A stretch of 9,180 bases of DNA from Nitrospirales bacterium (lineage in GTDB: Bacteria; Nitrospirota; Nitrospiria; Nitrospirales; UBA8639). A program made the translations under genes and the position numbers. This document shows, one piece after another, positions 1 to 7,039 of the stretch. Position 1 is the stretch's first letter. Every line of letters begins with the position of its first letter. The notes beneath the pieces were generated by a model. That model worked only from the letters and a program-made list of their open reading frames with translations. It was not told where the DNA came from and searched no databases. The stretch is from the NCBI GenBank assembly GCA_021604265.1, contig BQIY01000060.1, positions 1-9,180 of the forward strand. Direction: 5' to 3'.

Positions 1-162
1 CCCCCAACCAAGACCTCTACATTAAGGCCTCAATCAGCTCGAGTCAAGATGCTGACCGTGGGGGGTGTGGCCGTTTTAATAAAATTCTGGTGCTTGCTCG
101 GTGAAACCGTGCATGAGCCATGAGTCAGGACATCCCGGAAAACATTTTGATGGACAATGATA
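1..162. other. left-edge stretch with no supported gene
   Basis: All three minus-strand frames meet a stop within about 45 bases of the left edge, so no minus-strand gene runs off that side. Two plus-strand frames are open from the edge, to stops at 102-104 and 121-123. Either could be the last 30-40 residues of a gene lying to the left, but neither translation shows a recognisable motif. No convincing terminator is present; the only hairpin is a 4-bp stem around 97-110. Confidence 0.4.
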
Positions 163-825
163 TTAAAACACTCGACCTTCAACGATCCAATGCCGGTCGT
201 CAGGTACATCAAGGAGTAACCGGCTCAGGTTGAGTTCCGCAAGATGAGCGGCGACATCGTCTTCGGTAAAAGCTGCAAGGAGTGAATTATAGAAGTCTTG
301 CCGTAATTTTTCTGGTTCTTCTGCCGCATATTGTTCAACCAGGGCGTGGGCATCCTCGGTGGATTCCGGGCGAATCAAATCCATGACCAAAACAGGAGCT
401 CCTGGTTTCGCCGTCGTTTTGATGAAGTACCAAAATTGCAGTGGATTGGGGACGTGGTGCGCGAGGCTATTGGAAATGATTGCGTCGACTGGGGTTGAAA
501 ATGTGGCGTCTTGGAAGCGTTGGCAGCGGAGTTCGATCCGCTCAGTTAACGTCGCTTCAGTCACCATGCGTCGGGCAATGTCAATCATTGGTTGGGATGC
601 GTCAATTGCAGTGATTCGTAAAGTCGGATGGGCCTGAGCCAGGCGAATAGGAATGTCGCCCGGGCCGCACCCTAGATCAACGACATGGGCGTTTTCTAGC
701 TCGTGACCATAGGATTGCAGGAAACGATCGACAAAATCTTGGTTTTCTTTTGAAAAGTTTGCTGAAGCATAGACTTGTGCTTGTTGAGGATCATCCATCA
801 ACTCAGGCTCGAGTAGGCGGTTCAT
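163..825 (-). CDS. class I SAM-dependent methyltransferase
   Basis: The protein is predicted to be a cytosolic methyltransferase of the Rossmann-fold class I type; its substrate cannot be read from the sequence. From the start chosen here it has 220 residues. Motif I is VVDLGCGPGD at about residues 48-57 (SAM binding). The acidic residue that should hold the SAM ribose is in ITAIDAS (Asp75), and the DAIISNSLAHH and VLVMDLIRP segments correspond to the later strands. An in-frame ATG at 894 would add 23 residues rich in His and Pro. I prefer the ATG at 823-825 because GGAG lies 8 bases upstream of it, and because the resulting N-terminus (MNRLLEPELMDD) looks like the ordered beginning of this type of protein. 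It lies downstream of the hydrolase gene on the same strand, 144 bases away, and may have its own promoter. The methyltransferase assignment is firm; the role is unknown. Confidence 0.88.
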   Translation of the reverse strand: MNRLLEPELMDDPQQAQVYASANFSKENQDFVDRFLQSYGHELENAHVVDLGCGPGDIPIRLAQAHPTLRITAIDASQPMIDIARRMVTEATLTERIELRCQRFQDATFSTPVDAIISNSLAHHVPNPLQFWYFIKTTAKPGAPVLVMDLIRPESTEDAHALVEQYAAEEPEKLRQDFYNSLLAAFTEDDVAAHLAELNLSRLLLDVPDDRHWIVEGRVF

Positions 826-833
826 ATATCTGT

Positions 834-837
834 CTCC
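834..837 (-). promoter_or_regulatory. ribosome binding site deciding the methyltransferase start
   Basis: On the minus strand GGAG (plus-strand CTCC) lies 8 bases before the ATG at 823-825. No comparable site precedes the upstream in-frame ATG at 892-894. This favours the shorter, 220-residue protein. Confidence 0.6.
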
Positions 838-921
838 ATCAGGGCATTGACTGTATTGTACATGATGACTCGGTCTATGCGGGACATTCAGCATCTAGAA
901 TGCCTGTTCATACAAGGTGAG

Positions 922-951
922 ATGGTAGCGAGTTGTCTCAAAACGCGTCAA
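922..951 (-). promoter_or_regulatory. candidate sigma-70 promoter for the methyltransferase
   Basis: Read on the minus strand, TTGACG (946-951, 5 of 6 to the -35 consensus) is followed after 18 bases by TACCAT (922-927, 4 of 6 to the -10 consensus). Transcription would begin near 915, leaving a leader of about 90 bases before the preferred ATG. The element sits in the gap after the hydrolase gene, so the methyltransferase may not depend on read-through. Matches of this quality also occur by chance. Confidence 0.3.
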
Positions 952-969
952 GCGGTTTCCATTGCGTTG

Positions 970-1743
970 TCATGAGACGATGTTCTGAATGAAGGTCTTC
1001 AGTTGATGAAAGTACGTCCGTCCGCCTACAGCAGGAACATCGTTGTGACTGGCTCCTGGAACGGGATACCACTGTTTGGGTGATGTTGCAGCTTCGTAGA
1101 CTTGTTTCCCGAATTTTATTGGAACAATGGTGTCATGTTCTCCATGAATCACGAGGATTGGTCGTGAAATGTCAGAAAGTTTTTCGGTTAGATTAAACTG
1201 TGAATTCAGAAACCAGTGAGCTGGTAGTCCAAAATAATGATGATCGGCCATCGATTGAATGGAAGGAAAGGCTCCCTCTAGAATGAGTCCGGCAACGGAG
1301 CGTTGACGAGCGACTTCGCCGGCAACCGATGTCCCTAATGAACGTCCAAAAATAACGAGGCGTTTGGGATGGACATTCTTGTGAGTGCGCAGGAAGTCAT
1401 AAGCGGTTAGGGCGTCTTGATAGAATCCCGTTTCTGATGGAACTCCCGTACTTTTTCCATACCCGCGATAATCAAAAATCATGACAGAAATGCCACGTCG
1501 GTGAAGTTCTGAAACATTTGAGAGGCGATGACTGATGTTGCCGGCATTGCCATGACACCACAGCAGCACAGGCTGTTGCGGTCCAGCATCGATGAACCAG
1601 CTAAACAGACGTATATCTGAATTAACGGTTAGCCACACTTCCTCGAGTGGAAGACGGCTCATGTGTGCCCATTGCTGTTCGCTCCAGGGAGATGGCTGAA
1701 AGACAAAGATGTTGTCAAACATCAAGAATTTCTCATTCCTCAT
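970..1743 (-). CDS. alpha/beta hydrolase (Bem46/ABHD13-like serine hydrolase)
   Basis: This 257-residue protein carries the full alpha/beta-hydrolase signature. HGNAGN at about 64-69 is the oxyanion-hole loop and DYRGYGKS at 91-98 is the typical strand-turn. The nucleophile elbow GRSLG has Ser135, the acid is in GEHD (Asp204), and the base is in ASHND (His233). This pattern matches the Bem46/YfhR/ABHD13 branch, whose members are presumed esterases or thioesterases of poorly known substrate. No signal peptide is evident, so a cytosolic location is inferred, unlike many relatives that carry an N-terminal anchor. The start is uncertain: the ATG at 1743 has only a weak purine run (GAAGAA) abutting it, and Met8 at 1722 is an alternative. 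The gene diverges from apaH across 85 bases that must hold both promoters; I see no strong match for either. The hydrolase class is sure, the substrate unknown. Confidence 0.9.
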   Translation of the reverse strand: MRNEKFLMFDNIFVFQPSPWSEQQWAHMSRLPLEEVWLTVNSDIRLFSWFIDAGPQQPVLLWCHGNAGNISHRLSNVSELHRRGISVMIFDYRGYGKSTGVPSETGFYQDALTAYDFLRTHKNVHPKRLVIFGRSLGTSVAGEVARQRSVAGLILEGAFPSIQSMADHHYFGLPAHWFLNSQFNLTEKLSDISRPILVIHGEHDTIVPIKFGKQVYEAATSPKQWYPVPGASHNDVPAVGGRTYFHQLKTFIQNIVS

Positions 1744-1828
1744 TTCTTCATCAAGGGGCTTGTTTCCTCGCTCGTATCACGCTACGTTGTTCCCATCGTT
1801 ATTGCAAATATTGGTTGAGTGAGATGTT

Positions 1829-2635
1829 ATGTCCACGTACGTGATTGGCGATATTCAAGGGTGCTTTAAAGCCTTACGCAAGCTCGTGAAGCGAATACAG
1901 TTTGATGCCGCATGCGACCGACTGTGGTTGGTGGGGGATTTGGTCAATCGTGGTCCGGACTCGCTTGCTGTGCTTCGCTATATCAAAGACCTTGGGCCGG
2001 CAGCGGTCACGGTGCTGGGTAACCATGATTTACATTTGCTTGCGATCTGGTCAGGTGTCGCCAAGCTACATCATAAGGATACCTTGGCGGAAGTGCTCTC
2101 TGCACCGGATTGTGACGAGCTGCTTACCTGGCTGCGTTTTCGTCCGATTATTCATTTGGAAAACGGGTATCTGATGCTGCATGCTGGAATCTTGCCCCAG
2201 TGGACCGCAGCTCAGGCGGTGGTATTGGCGCGTGAGGTGGAAGCGGCACTGCAGAGTGAGAACTTTGTTGAGTTGCTGCCGTACATCTATTTTCGTCAGC
2301 CCCACATTGTTTGGTCGAAAAATCTGCTGTATCATGATCGGTTGAGTTTTTCCGCGAATGTGTTGACGCGGCTACGGATGTGTGCACCTGATGGTGCGCC
2401 GGACTTTTCCTTTAAAGGTTTGCCTGATCAAGCTGAGAATGGATTCGTTCCTTGGTTTCAAGCCCCGGGACGATCAATTAGTCATGAAGTCGTCATTTTT
2501 GGTCATTGGTCAGCGTTGGGGCTGTATATTCATGACAAACTCCTTGGTCTTGATAGCGGATGTGTCTGGGGAAGGGCTCTAACCGCGCTACGACTTGAAG
2601 ATCGAAAGCTTTTCCAAGTCTCCTGTTCAAATTAA
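1829..2635 (+). CDS. apaH: bis(5'-nucleosyl)-tetraphosphatase, symmetrical
   Basis: ApaH hydrolyses diadenosine tetraphosphate (Ap4A) symmetrically to two ADP, and related 5'-5' dinucleoside polyphosphates and NpnN RNA caps, in the cytosol. The 268 residues are close to the roughly 270-280 usual for the family. The metallophosphatase motifs are in order: GDIQGC (7-12), GDLVNRGPDS (36-45), GNHD (64-67), LHAG (117-120), FGHWS (224-228) and LDSGCVWG (241-248). The DxQ in the first motif, where other phosphoesterases have DxH, is a known and common ApaH variant and not a lost active site. A GTGAG purine stretch lies a few bases before the ATG. In Escherichia coli apaH sits with ksgA and apaG; neither is here, so this copy is transcribed on its own. 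No clear terminator follows directly. Confidence 0.96.
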   Translation: MSTYVIGDIQGCFKALRKLVKRIQFDAACDRLWLVGDLVNRGPDSLAVLRYIKDLGPAAVTVLGNHDLHLLAIWSGVAKLHHKDTLAEVLSAPDCDELLTWLRFRPIIHLENGYLMLHAGILPQWTAAQAVVLAREVEAALQSENFVELLPYIYFRQPHIVWSKNLLYHDRLSFSANVLTRLRMCAPDGAPDFSFKGLPDQAENGFVPWFQAPGRSISHEVVIFGHWSALGLYIHDKLLGLDSGCVWGRALTALRLEDRKLFQVSCSN

Positions 2636-2766
2636 CATATACGTTTCAACCTGCTCCCTCTGTTTCCCTTCTGTTCCGCAGATAGCCATCTTCTCGTATC
2701 TTTCGATTGACCTCATGCCATTGAAATCGTGAGTTCTCCCTGTTCATGGCAGGCAACTTGTTGTGT

Positions 2767-2799
2767 ATCTGTTTAGATAACAAGTGTATCTAAACAGAT
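2767..2799. repeat. perfect 13-bp inverted repeat, possible tandem operator
   Basis: Arm ATCTGTTTAGATA (2767-2779) is matched without error by TATCTAAACAGAT (2787-2799) around a 7-base loop. Each arm also contains its own dyad of the form ATCT-N4-AGAT (2767-2778 and 2788-2799), with centres 21 bp apart, and GTGTATCT is repeated directly at 2763-2770 and 2784-2791 with the same 21-bp period. Two dyads two helical turns apart fit a pair of dimeric-repressor sites as well as an RNA hairpin. No T-run follows, so it is not a standard intrinsic terminator. Confidence 0.7.
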
Positions 2800-2885
2800 T
2801 CGTTGAGACCTAAGTGGTCGAAGTCCGTTGTTTCAAGACCATGAAAACCCTTTTGTAACCGTTCTCTTTCAACCGTTTTCTTGAG

Positions 2886-2915
2886 AAAGCTGCTTCGGCA
2901 TCAGCCTTGCTTTTT
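2886..2915 (+). terminator. weak intrinsic-terminator candidate
   Basis: AAAGCTG (2886-2892) and CAGCCTT (2902-2908) form a 7-bp stem with one mismatch around a 9-base loop. The core is the 4-bp GCTG/CAGC. Two bases later five T residues run at 2911-2915. It could end a transcript from apaH or from within the intergenic region, but the stem is short and its GC core is only four pairs. Confidence 0.25.
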
Positions 2916-2931
2916 CTTCCTATCGGGGCAC

Positions 2932-2956
2932 AGCTTCTTATTGGTTTGCAGAAGCT
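2932..2956. repeat. 7-bp inverted repeat upstream of the zinc-ribbon gene
   Basis: AGCTTCT (2932-2938) and AGAAGCT (2950-2956) are perfect inverted arms around 11 bases. The element ends 46 bases before the zinc-ribbon ATG, where it could be an operator or a leader hairpin. It has no T-tract, so termination is unlikely. Confidence 0.4.
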
Positions 2957-3002
2957 TGCGTGCCGGGATCTCTCAATAGCCTAGAAAGAAGGAGCACGTT
3001 CG

Positions 3003-3332
3003 ATGAAAAAAAAACCTTTATCTCAATCATCTTTACCCCGAAAACGTCGAACTCGGTCGATTCCGGGTGCACTTCCCGTAACCGAGGCGCAAACGACGTG
3101 GACTGCTAATGTGAAGCTGCATGGTCTGCACTCCCCTGCTGCGAGACGGTGCCCGAAATGCCGTGGATTACTGACGGCTCAAGTTGTTGACCTCACAACG
3201 AAAAACGACATACGCTGTATAAACTGTGGATGGCAACCACAGTGGGGAACACGAGTGGTGACGGAGAGTGATGAAGTGAGATCAATCCGTCTCCTAACCG
3301 CGCAATTTTGTACGAATGGTCTGGCCTCATAA
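3003..3332 (+). CDS. small zinc-ribbon protein of unknown function
   Basis: This is a 109-residue protein I cannot assign to a named family. The first 20 residues are strongly basic (a KKK run, then RKRRTR), which suggests contact with nucleic acid or another polyanion. In the middle, CPKC (Cys50, Cys53) and CINC (Cys72, Cys75) are spaced by 18 residues, the layout of a single zinc ribbon, and the second pair is followed by the aromatic segment GWQPQW. The C-terminal 25 residues show no motif. An AGGAG ribosome binding site lies about 9 bases before the ATG, which makes both start and expression credible. The gene stands alone, with 367 non-coding bases before it and 248 after. A zinc-dependent nucleic-acid or ribosome-associated role is only an inference from composition. 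Confidence 0.75.
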   Translation: MKKKPLSQSSLPRKRRTRSIPGALPVTEAQTTWTANVKLHGLHSPAARRCPKCRGLLTAQVVDLTTKNDIRCINCGWQPQWGTRVVTESDEVRSIRLLTAQFCTNGLAS

Positions 3333-3404
3333 TACTTGCTTTTCGTAAAGTCTTGGCGCAAGTGAAACATCGTGTAGGCTAACGGGTGAATCCATGAAAA
3401 ATTG

Positions 3405-3427
3405 AATGGTCAGACATGAGGACCATT
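3405..3427. promoter_or_regulatory. 7-bp dyad, possible activator (enhancer) site
   Basis: AATGGTC (3405-3411) and GACCATT (3421-3427) are perfect inverted arms around 9 bases. The centre is about 90 bases upstream of the start expected from the sigma-54-like element at 3482-3497, a usual distance for NtrC-type activators. That the regulator encoded at 7040-8458 binds here is an inference. Confidence 0.4.
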
Positions 3428-3481
3428 GATGCCCGTCAAAGTTTACCTATTGAATTGAGGACGAAACGTACGGATGAGACA

Positions 3482-3497
3482 TGGCTCAGGCCTTGTT
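3482..3497 (+). promoter_or_regulatory. candidate sigma-54 (-24/-12) promoter
   Basis: TGGCTCAGGCCTTGTT aligns with the sigma-54 consensus TGGCACG-N4-TTGCW. The GG at 3483-3484 and the TTG at 3493-3495 are correctly spaced, ten bases lying between GG and the next G. It departs at three positions, the important one being GT in place of the nearly invariant GC at -12. Transcription would begin near 3507, upstream of every possible start of the binding-protein gene. The finding of a sigma-54 activator gene in the same locus adds weight. Confidence 0.45.
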
Positions 3498-3580
3498 CCA
3501 ATCGCACGATGGTCTGTACAAGTATTGGGGATGATGTAGTATGGTGAGAGTAAAAATCCGATTCACGGAACTGTCATGGA

Positions 3581-4648
3581 ATGATGATATTGGATTCCCC
3601 GCTTCAAGAGAGTCGAAAAGGCTTCCCTAAGAACCCTATACAGGGCTTGATGTTCCCTTATCGCATTCTTTGGTCATGTATGCATGATCAGTTGAACATC
3701 GACCAGTGGGTATCTCGGAAAGGGAGGCCCGCTCTCCTGATCTTGGTTCTAATTTTTGTGGGATGTTACTGGAGCTTCCTCACACCTTCAGCCTTTGCCA
3801 AAACGGTTGTCATTGTCCAGTCCTCAGATATTACGTCCTATGATCAAACCGTCAAATCCTTCCTGAAAAATATCTCGCCGACGGTGCGGCATGTCGAACG
3901 GCTTTCACTTCATGGAGATTTAAGTCATGGGGAGCCCATTGTTGAAAAAGTTCGCTTATTACGAGCAGATATTATTGTCGCCGTAGGCTTAAAAGCTGCG
4001 CTCGTGGTTAGGCAGGGACTGCCATCGATTCCAAGTATTTTTTGCATGGTATTAGATCCTGCGAAATACAATCTTACAAAATCGCATATGGCTGGAATAG
4101 CCTTAGAGATCCCCTTCGAAGACCAAATGCAATCCCTTCAGGATGTGCTGCCAACAGCGAAGCGCGTAGGAGTGATTTATAATTCCCAAAAAACCGGAAG
4201 GATTGTGCAAAAAGCGGCATCCCAGGCGAATGCGGTGGGGATGGAGTTGGTTTCAAGAATGGTGTCGTCTGAAAAAGAAGTGCCTGGCTCTCTTCGTGCC
4301 ATCGTTCATCACATTGATGCGTTGTGGTTACTTCCGGATAGTACCGTTGTGACTCCAGAATCTTTTGACTTTCTCTTGCGAACCACTCTTGAGGCGAATA
4401 TTCCTGTCATTGGATTTTCTTCTGATCTGGTTCGTAAGGGAGCGTTGCTCAGTGTGCATTTCAATTACGAAGATGTTGGAAGACAAGCTGCACGTTTAGT
4501 CGAAAAATTTCTCACAGGACAAAAATTTACACCGGGGGTAGTCCTATCCCCTGAACCCTTGCGATTGGCCATTAACTTGAAAACGGCAAACTTTTTAGGC
4601 ATTACGGTTGCACCGAATATTTTGACCAGGTTTCATAAAATGTACTGA
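3581..4648 (+). CDS. periplasmic ABC-type substrate-binding protein (ABC_sub_bind family)
   Basis: This looks like an exported two-lobed binding protein of the ABC_sub_bind type (Pfam PF04392, COG2984). Landmarks are ADIIVAVGLKAA (129-140), the IPSIFCMVLDP segment (150-160), RVGVIYN (195-201), IDALWLLPDS (245-254), IPVIGFSSDLVRKGAL (274-289) and NYEDVGRQAA (295-304), all typical of the family. A signal peptide is visible: the basic SRKGRP, a hydrophobic stretch ALLILVLIFVGCYW at 51-64, and a peptidase I site SAFA ending at Ala73. The full frame has 355 residues, but the first 30 or so do not look like a leader. Met24 (3650, with AGGG 4 bases upstream) or Met34 (3680) are likelier starts. Family members are often linked to ABC permeases; none is here. 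Instead a sensor kinase follows after 27 bases, so a role as ligand-capturing subunit for signalling is inferred. The ligand cannot be told. Confidence 0.88.
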   Translation: MMILDSPLQESRKGFPKNPIQGLMFPYRILWSCMHDQLNIDQWVSRKGRPALLILVLIFVGCYWSFLTPSAFAKTVVIVQSSDITSYDQTVKSFLKNISPTVRHVERLSLHGDLSHGEPIVEKVRLLRADIIVAVGLKAALVVRQGLPSIPSIFCMVLDPAKYNLTKSHMAGIALEIPFEDQMQSLQDVLPTAKRVGVIYNSQKTGRIVQKAASQANAVGMELVSRMVSSEKEVPGSLRAIVHHIDALWLLPDSTVVTPESFDFLLRTTLEANIPVIGFSSDLVRKGALLSVHFNYEDVGRQAARLVEKFLTGQKFTPGVVLSPEPLRLAINLKTANFLGITVAPNILTRFHKMY

Positions 4649-4675
4649 TTCTATGAAACGAGCGCGAATGGGATT

Positions 4676-6955
4676 ATGGGCACTCTTCCTTCCTCGGGAA
4701 CATTCTTCACTAGTCTTCGTACGAAACTCGTCCTGTTTATTAGTTTGATCATCATTGGGGTCTGTTCAGGCTTAAGCTGGTATTTCGTTGACCAACAGGC
4801 TTCATCAATGGAGGTGGCCTTACGGAAAACAGGCGCAATTCTGATCAACAATCTTGTTCATAATTGTCGGTATGGTCTCATTACGCAAGATACGGTTTCT
4901 CTTGAGCAGGTTGCTGAAGGCGCCCTCTCGGTCGATGAAGTCGTGTATGTCGTTGTGACAGGGCCAACAGGCGAGCGATTGCTCGGACAGTCCAAAGGAC
5001 GTTTGGATGTGGAACACCTTGGGAAGCGGGTTCTGGGTCATCCGTTGCTTCCAAGCCCGTCTCTGACAACTGCAGCTCTCTCGGCACCTGATGATCACCC
5101 GATTGTCACGGTATTCACCGTGTCCAACGAACAATTAGGCATTCCGGCCGATGGTGCGGATGCAGAATTAAGGTTGAGCAAATCGGGAAGAGCGGCGGAA
5201 ACACTGTATGACTTTGCACTGCCAGTGAGACGGCAGGTCAGTCCTGAATCCCAATTCGGCACATTGTCATTAGAAGATCAGGAATCATCTTTTTCGATGT
5301 CCGAGCCCAGGCAACAATCTGAGGTCTATGGCGTCATTCATGTGGGATTGACGCAATCGCTGATGATGAAAACCGTTGATACGATGATCTGGAATGTTGC
5401 GGTCATGGCAATTTTCATCATGATTGTCGGTATTGCCTTGACGGTCATGTTGGCCAATCAAATCATTCAACCATTGCGCAAATTAGCTGGGGTGGCGAAG
5501 CACATTGCGGCTGGAGATTTATCACACTCAGTCAAAGCGCGTACTCGAGATGAAGTTGGGCAACTGACGACGAGCATCAATCAAATGACCGTTTCCTTAA
5601 AACAGCGTGAGGATGCGATTTCAACGCATGTTGAGACGATTACCAAACAAGTTTCACAACTTTCAACACTGAATCAGACGGGGGCTGCGATCGCGTCAAC
5701 CCTGGACGTTGACCGGTTGCTGACCACCGTGCTCAAACTCCTTGTCGACAACTTAGGGTTTGAGCGAATGGCGTTGATCTTTTATAAACCAGAGGAACAC
5801 CTAGGGGTGGTTTCGCAAGTGACCGGCGTGCCGGAAGAACTAGAAGCCGCCGTGAAAGGGATTCAGATTCCTATTCGCGACGACCGGAGCATAAGCGCCG
5901 ATCTCGTACTTCGTGGAAAGCCTGTCCTGGTCCAGGATATCGAAACTGTGGCTGATCGATTACACCCACCGGTCTTACGAGCTTTTCAGAAAATTGGAGT
6001 AACGTCCTTTATGGTTGCTCCTTTGAAAAGCCAAGATAGGGTTTTCGGGTATCTTGGGGCCGACCGAGGTGGGGACGTACCATGCACCCAAGAAGACCTG
6101 GATGTGTTACTAACCATCGCGAATCATGTGGCGGTGGCTATTGATAATGCCCGCGCCTATCAGGCGCTTGGGCAGTTCAACCAAACGCTTGAAGAGCGAG
6201 TTCAGGAACGGACCGAGGCTTTACAGCAAGCCAACGAACGTCTTCGTGAGCATGATCGCCTCAAGTCCATGTTCGTCTCGATTGCCTCCCATGAACTTCG
6301 CACGCCGATGACATCCATGAAGGGGTTAGTCGACAATATGCTCGATGGTCTCACAGGTAGCCTCAATGAACGACAATCCTTCTATTTATCGCGTGTGAAA
6401 CGGAATCTTGAGCGGCTGACACGTATGAGTAATGATCTGCTTGATCTCTCAAAAATTGATGCCGGGGTGATGCAGCTCAGTTGTGCTCCCTTATCTGTGG
6501 AAGAACTCGCTCATGAAGTTGTTGAGGTCATGCAGCCGGTCGCTAGTCAAATATCTCTGAATCTGGCCTTCGATGCGCACGCGCCTCTTCCAACAATCCT
6601 GGGAGACCGAGATAAGCTCGATCAAGTCCTCACCAATTTAATCAATAATGCGATGAAGTTTTCGAAGCCCGGCACGGATATTCAAGTGGGAGGGCGCATG
6701 CGAGAAGATCAAATGGTAGAGGTCTGTGTCAGTGACTCAGGTTGTGGTATTCCGTCAAATGAGGTTCCGCATATTTTTGAACGATTTTATCGTGGCGAGT
6801 CAGTCGTGGTGGAAGCCAGAGGGTCAGGATTAGGCCTCGCTATTTCTAAAAGCCTTGTGGAGCTCCATGGCGGGAAAATTTGGGTGCAGAGTGAGGTTGG
6901 AGAGGGGAGTCAGTTTTTCTTTACGGTGCCTGTTGCCACGGTCGCGACCGTGTGA
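4676..6955 (+). CDS. membrane sensor histidine kinase (HAMP-GAF-HisKA-HATPase)
   Basis: This 759-residue kinase should sit in the inner membrane and phosphorylate a response regulator. The order of parts is: transmembrane segment 1 (about 17-37); an extracytoplasmic sensor region (about 38-236) containing CRYGLITQD (64-72), which recalls CHASE-type sensors; transmembrane segment 2 (about 237-260); HAMP (about 260-312); a GAF domain (about 335-495); a coiled-coil (about 497-530); HisKA with [10 protein letters not shown] and phospho-acceptor His539; and an ATPase domain with N box LINNAMKFS (655-663), G1 DSGCG (687-691), F box FERFYRG (701-707) and G2 GSGLG (716-720). All catalytic residues are present and there is no attached receiver. 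The first in-frame ATG after the binding-protein stop is at 4676; only a modest GGGA precedes it, consistent with translational coupling. The 27-base gap implies one operon. GAF suggests a second, cytosolic input. The likely partner is the convergent regulator at 7040-8458, by inference. Confidence 0.95.
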   Translation: MGTLPSSGTFFTSLRTKLVLFISLIIIGVCSGLSWYFVDQQASSMEVALRKTGAILINNLVHNCRYGLITQDTVSLEQVAEGALSVDEVVYVVVTGPTGERLLGQSKGRLDVEHLGKRVLGHPLLPSPSLTTAALSAPDDHPIVTVFTVSNEQLGIPADGADAELRLSKSGRAAETLYDFALPVRRQVSPESQFGTLSLEDQESSFSMSEPRQQSEVYGVIHVGLTQSLMMKTVDTMIWNVAVMAIFIMIVGIALTVMLANQIIQPLRKLAGVAKHIAAGDLSHSVKARTRDEVGQLTTSINQMTVSLKQREDAISTHVETITKQVSQLSTLNQTGAAIASTLDVDRLLTTVLKLLVDNLGFERMALIFYKPEEHLGVVSQVTGVPEELEAAVKGIQIPIRDDRSISADLVLRGKPVLVQDIETVADRLHPPVLRAFQKIGVTSFMVAPLKSQDRVFGYLGADRGGDVPCTQEDLDVLLTIANHVAVAIDNARAYQALGQFNQTLEERVQERTEALQQANERLREHDRLKSMFVSIASHELRTPMTSMKGLVDNMLDGLTGSLNERQSFYLSRVKRNLERLTRMSNDLLDLSKIDAGVMQLSCAPLSVEELAHEVVEVMQPVASQISLNLAFDAHAPLPTILGDRDKLDQVLTNLINNAMKFSKPGTDIQVGGRMREDQMVEVCVSDSGCGIPSNEVPHIFERFYRGESVVVEARGSGLGLAISKSLVELHGGKIWVQSEVGEGSQFFFTVPVATVATV

Positions 6956-6960
6956 AGATG

Positions 6961-7037
6961 AGTCTCAAGTTTACAGTCTCAGGTTTAACGTGTTGACTCT
7001 TCACCTGAGACTTTGAATCTTAAACTTTGAACTCCTC
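6961..7037. repeat. degenerate heptamer repeat block between convergent genes
   Basis: From 6961 the sequence can be cut into eleven successive 7-base units in one unbroken phase. The left four are AGTCTCA, AGTTTAC, AGTCTCA and GGTTTAA. The right five from 7003 are ACCTGAG, ACTTTGA, ATCTTAA, ACTTTGA and ACTCCTC, which resemble the left units read on the other strand. The middle two (6989-7002) are less regular. The block fills nearly all of the 84 bases between the kinase and regulator stop codons. Confidence 0.65.
6975..7012. terminator. 10-bp perfect inverted repeat, possible bidirectional terminator
   Basis: AGTCTCAGGT (6975-6984) pairs perfectly with ACCTGAGACT (7003-7012) across an 18-base loop. 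Further pairing is possible between AAGTTTA (6967-6973) and TAAACTT (7021-7027) outside it. Lying between the ends of two convergent genes, it is well placed to stop transcription from both sides. There is no T-tract on either strand, so intrinsic termination is uncertain; RNA 3'-end protection or factor-dependent termination is as likely. Confidence 0.4.
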
Positions 7038-7039
7038 TG

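Larger units (their letters stand above)
2636..3002. other. 367-base intergenic region rich in inverted repeats
   Basis: No open frame with coding character is present between apaH and the zinc-ribbon gene. The stretch holds three dyads, listed separately: a perfect 13-bp inverted repeat at 2767-2799, a hairpin with a T-tract at 2886-2915, and a 7-bp inverted repeat at 2932-2956. Together they suggest a regulatory leader or an unrecognised small RNA between 2760 and 2920, but no promoter good enough to commit to was found. Confidence 0.5.
3333..3580. other. intergenic region before the sensory locus
   Basis: These 248 bases contain no gene. They hold the candidate sigma-54 promoter (3482-3497) and an upstream dyad (3405-3427), listed separately. 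ATTGAAT also occurs twice, at 3401-3407 and 3449-3455, 48 bases apart. Just after the zinc-ribbon stop, ACTTGC (3334-3339) and GCAAGT (3358-3363) could pair, but no T-tract follows, so I do not call a terminator. Confidence 0.5.

Noticed and set aside
30..212. 60-codon open frame on the minus strand, partly inside the methyltransferase gene
   Set aside because: It overlaps the methyltransferase 3' end in another frame, has no ribosome binding site that I can see and no protein-like motif; it is best explained as a shadow.
941..958. Hairpin after the hydrolase gene (AAAC..GC with GCGTTT) as a terminator
   Set aside because: It needs a bulge to reach six pairs, and the following T-run is only three to four bases; it also overlaps the better promoter-like -35 box.
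1829..1870. ApaH first motif reads GDIQGC instead of GDVHGC, suggesting a lost metal ligand
   Set aside because: Gln at this position is common among genuine ApaH proteins, and all later motifs are intact, so the enzyme is expected to be active.
2944..2960. Possible sigma-54 element (GG followed by TTGC) upstream of the zinc-ribbon gene
   Set aside because: Thirteen bases separate GG from GC; sigma-54 promoters need ten.
3334..3363. Inverted repeat ACTTGC/GCAAGT after the zinc-ribbon stop as an intrinsic terminator
   Set aside because: The stem is only 6 bp with an 18-base loop and no T-tract follows.
3760..3790. Lipoprotein signal in the binding protein (Cys62 in FVGC)
   Set aside because: The residue three before the Cys is Phe, not a lipobox Leu/Val/Ile, and the hydrophobic stretch continues beyond it to a normal peptidase I site at SAFA.
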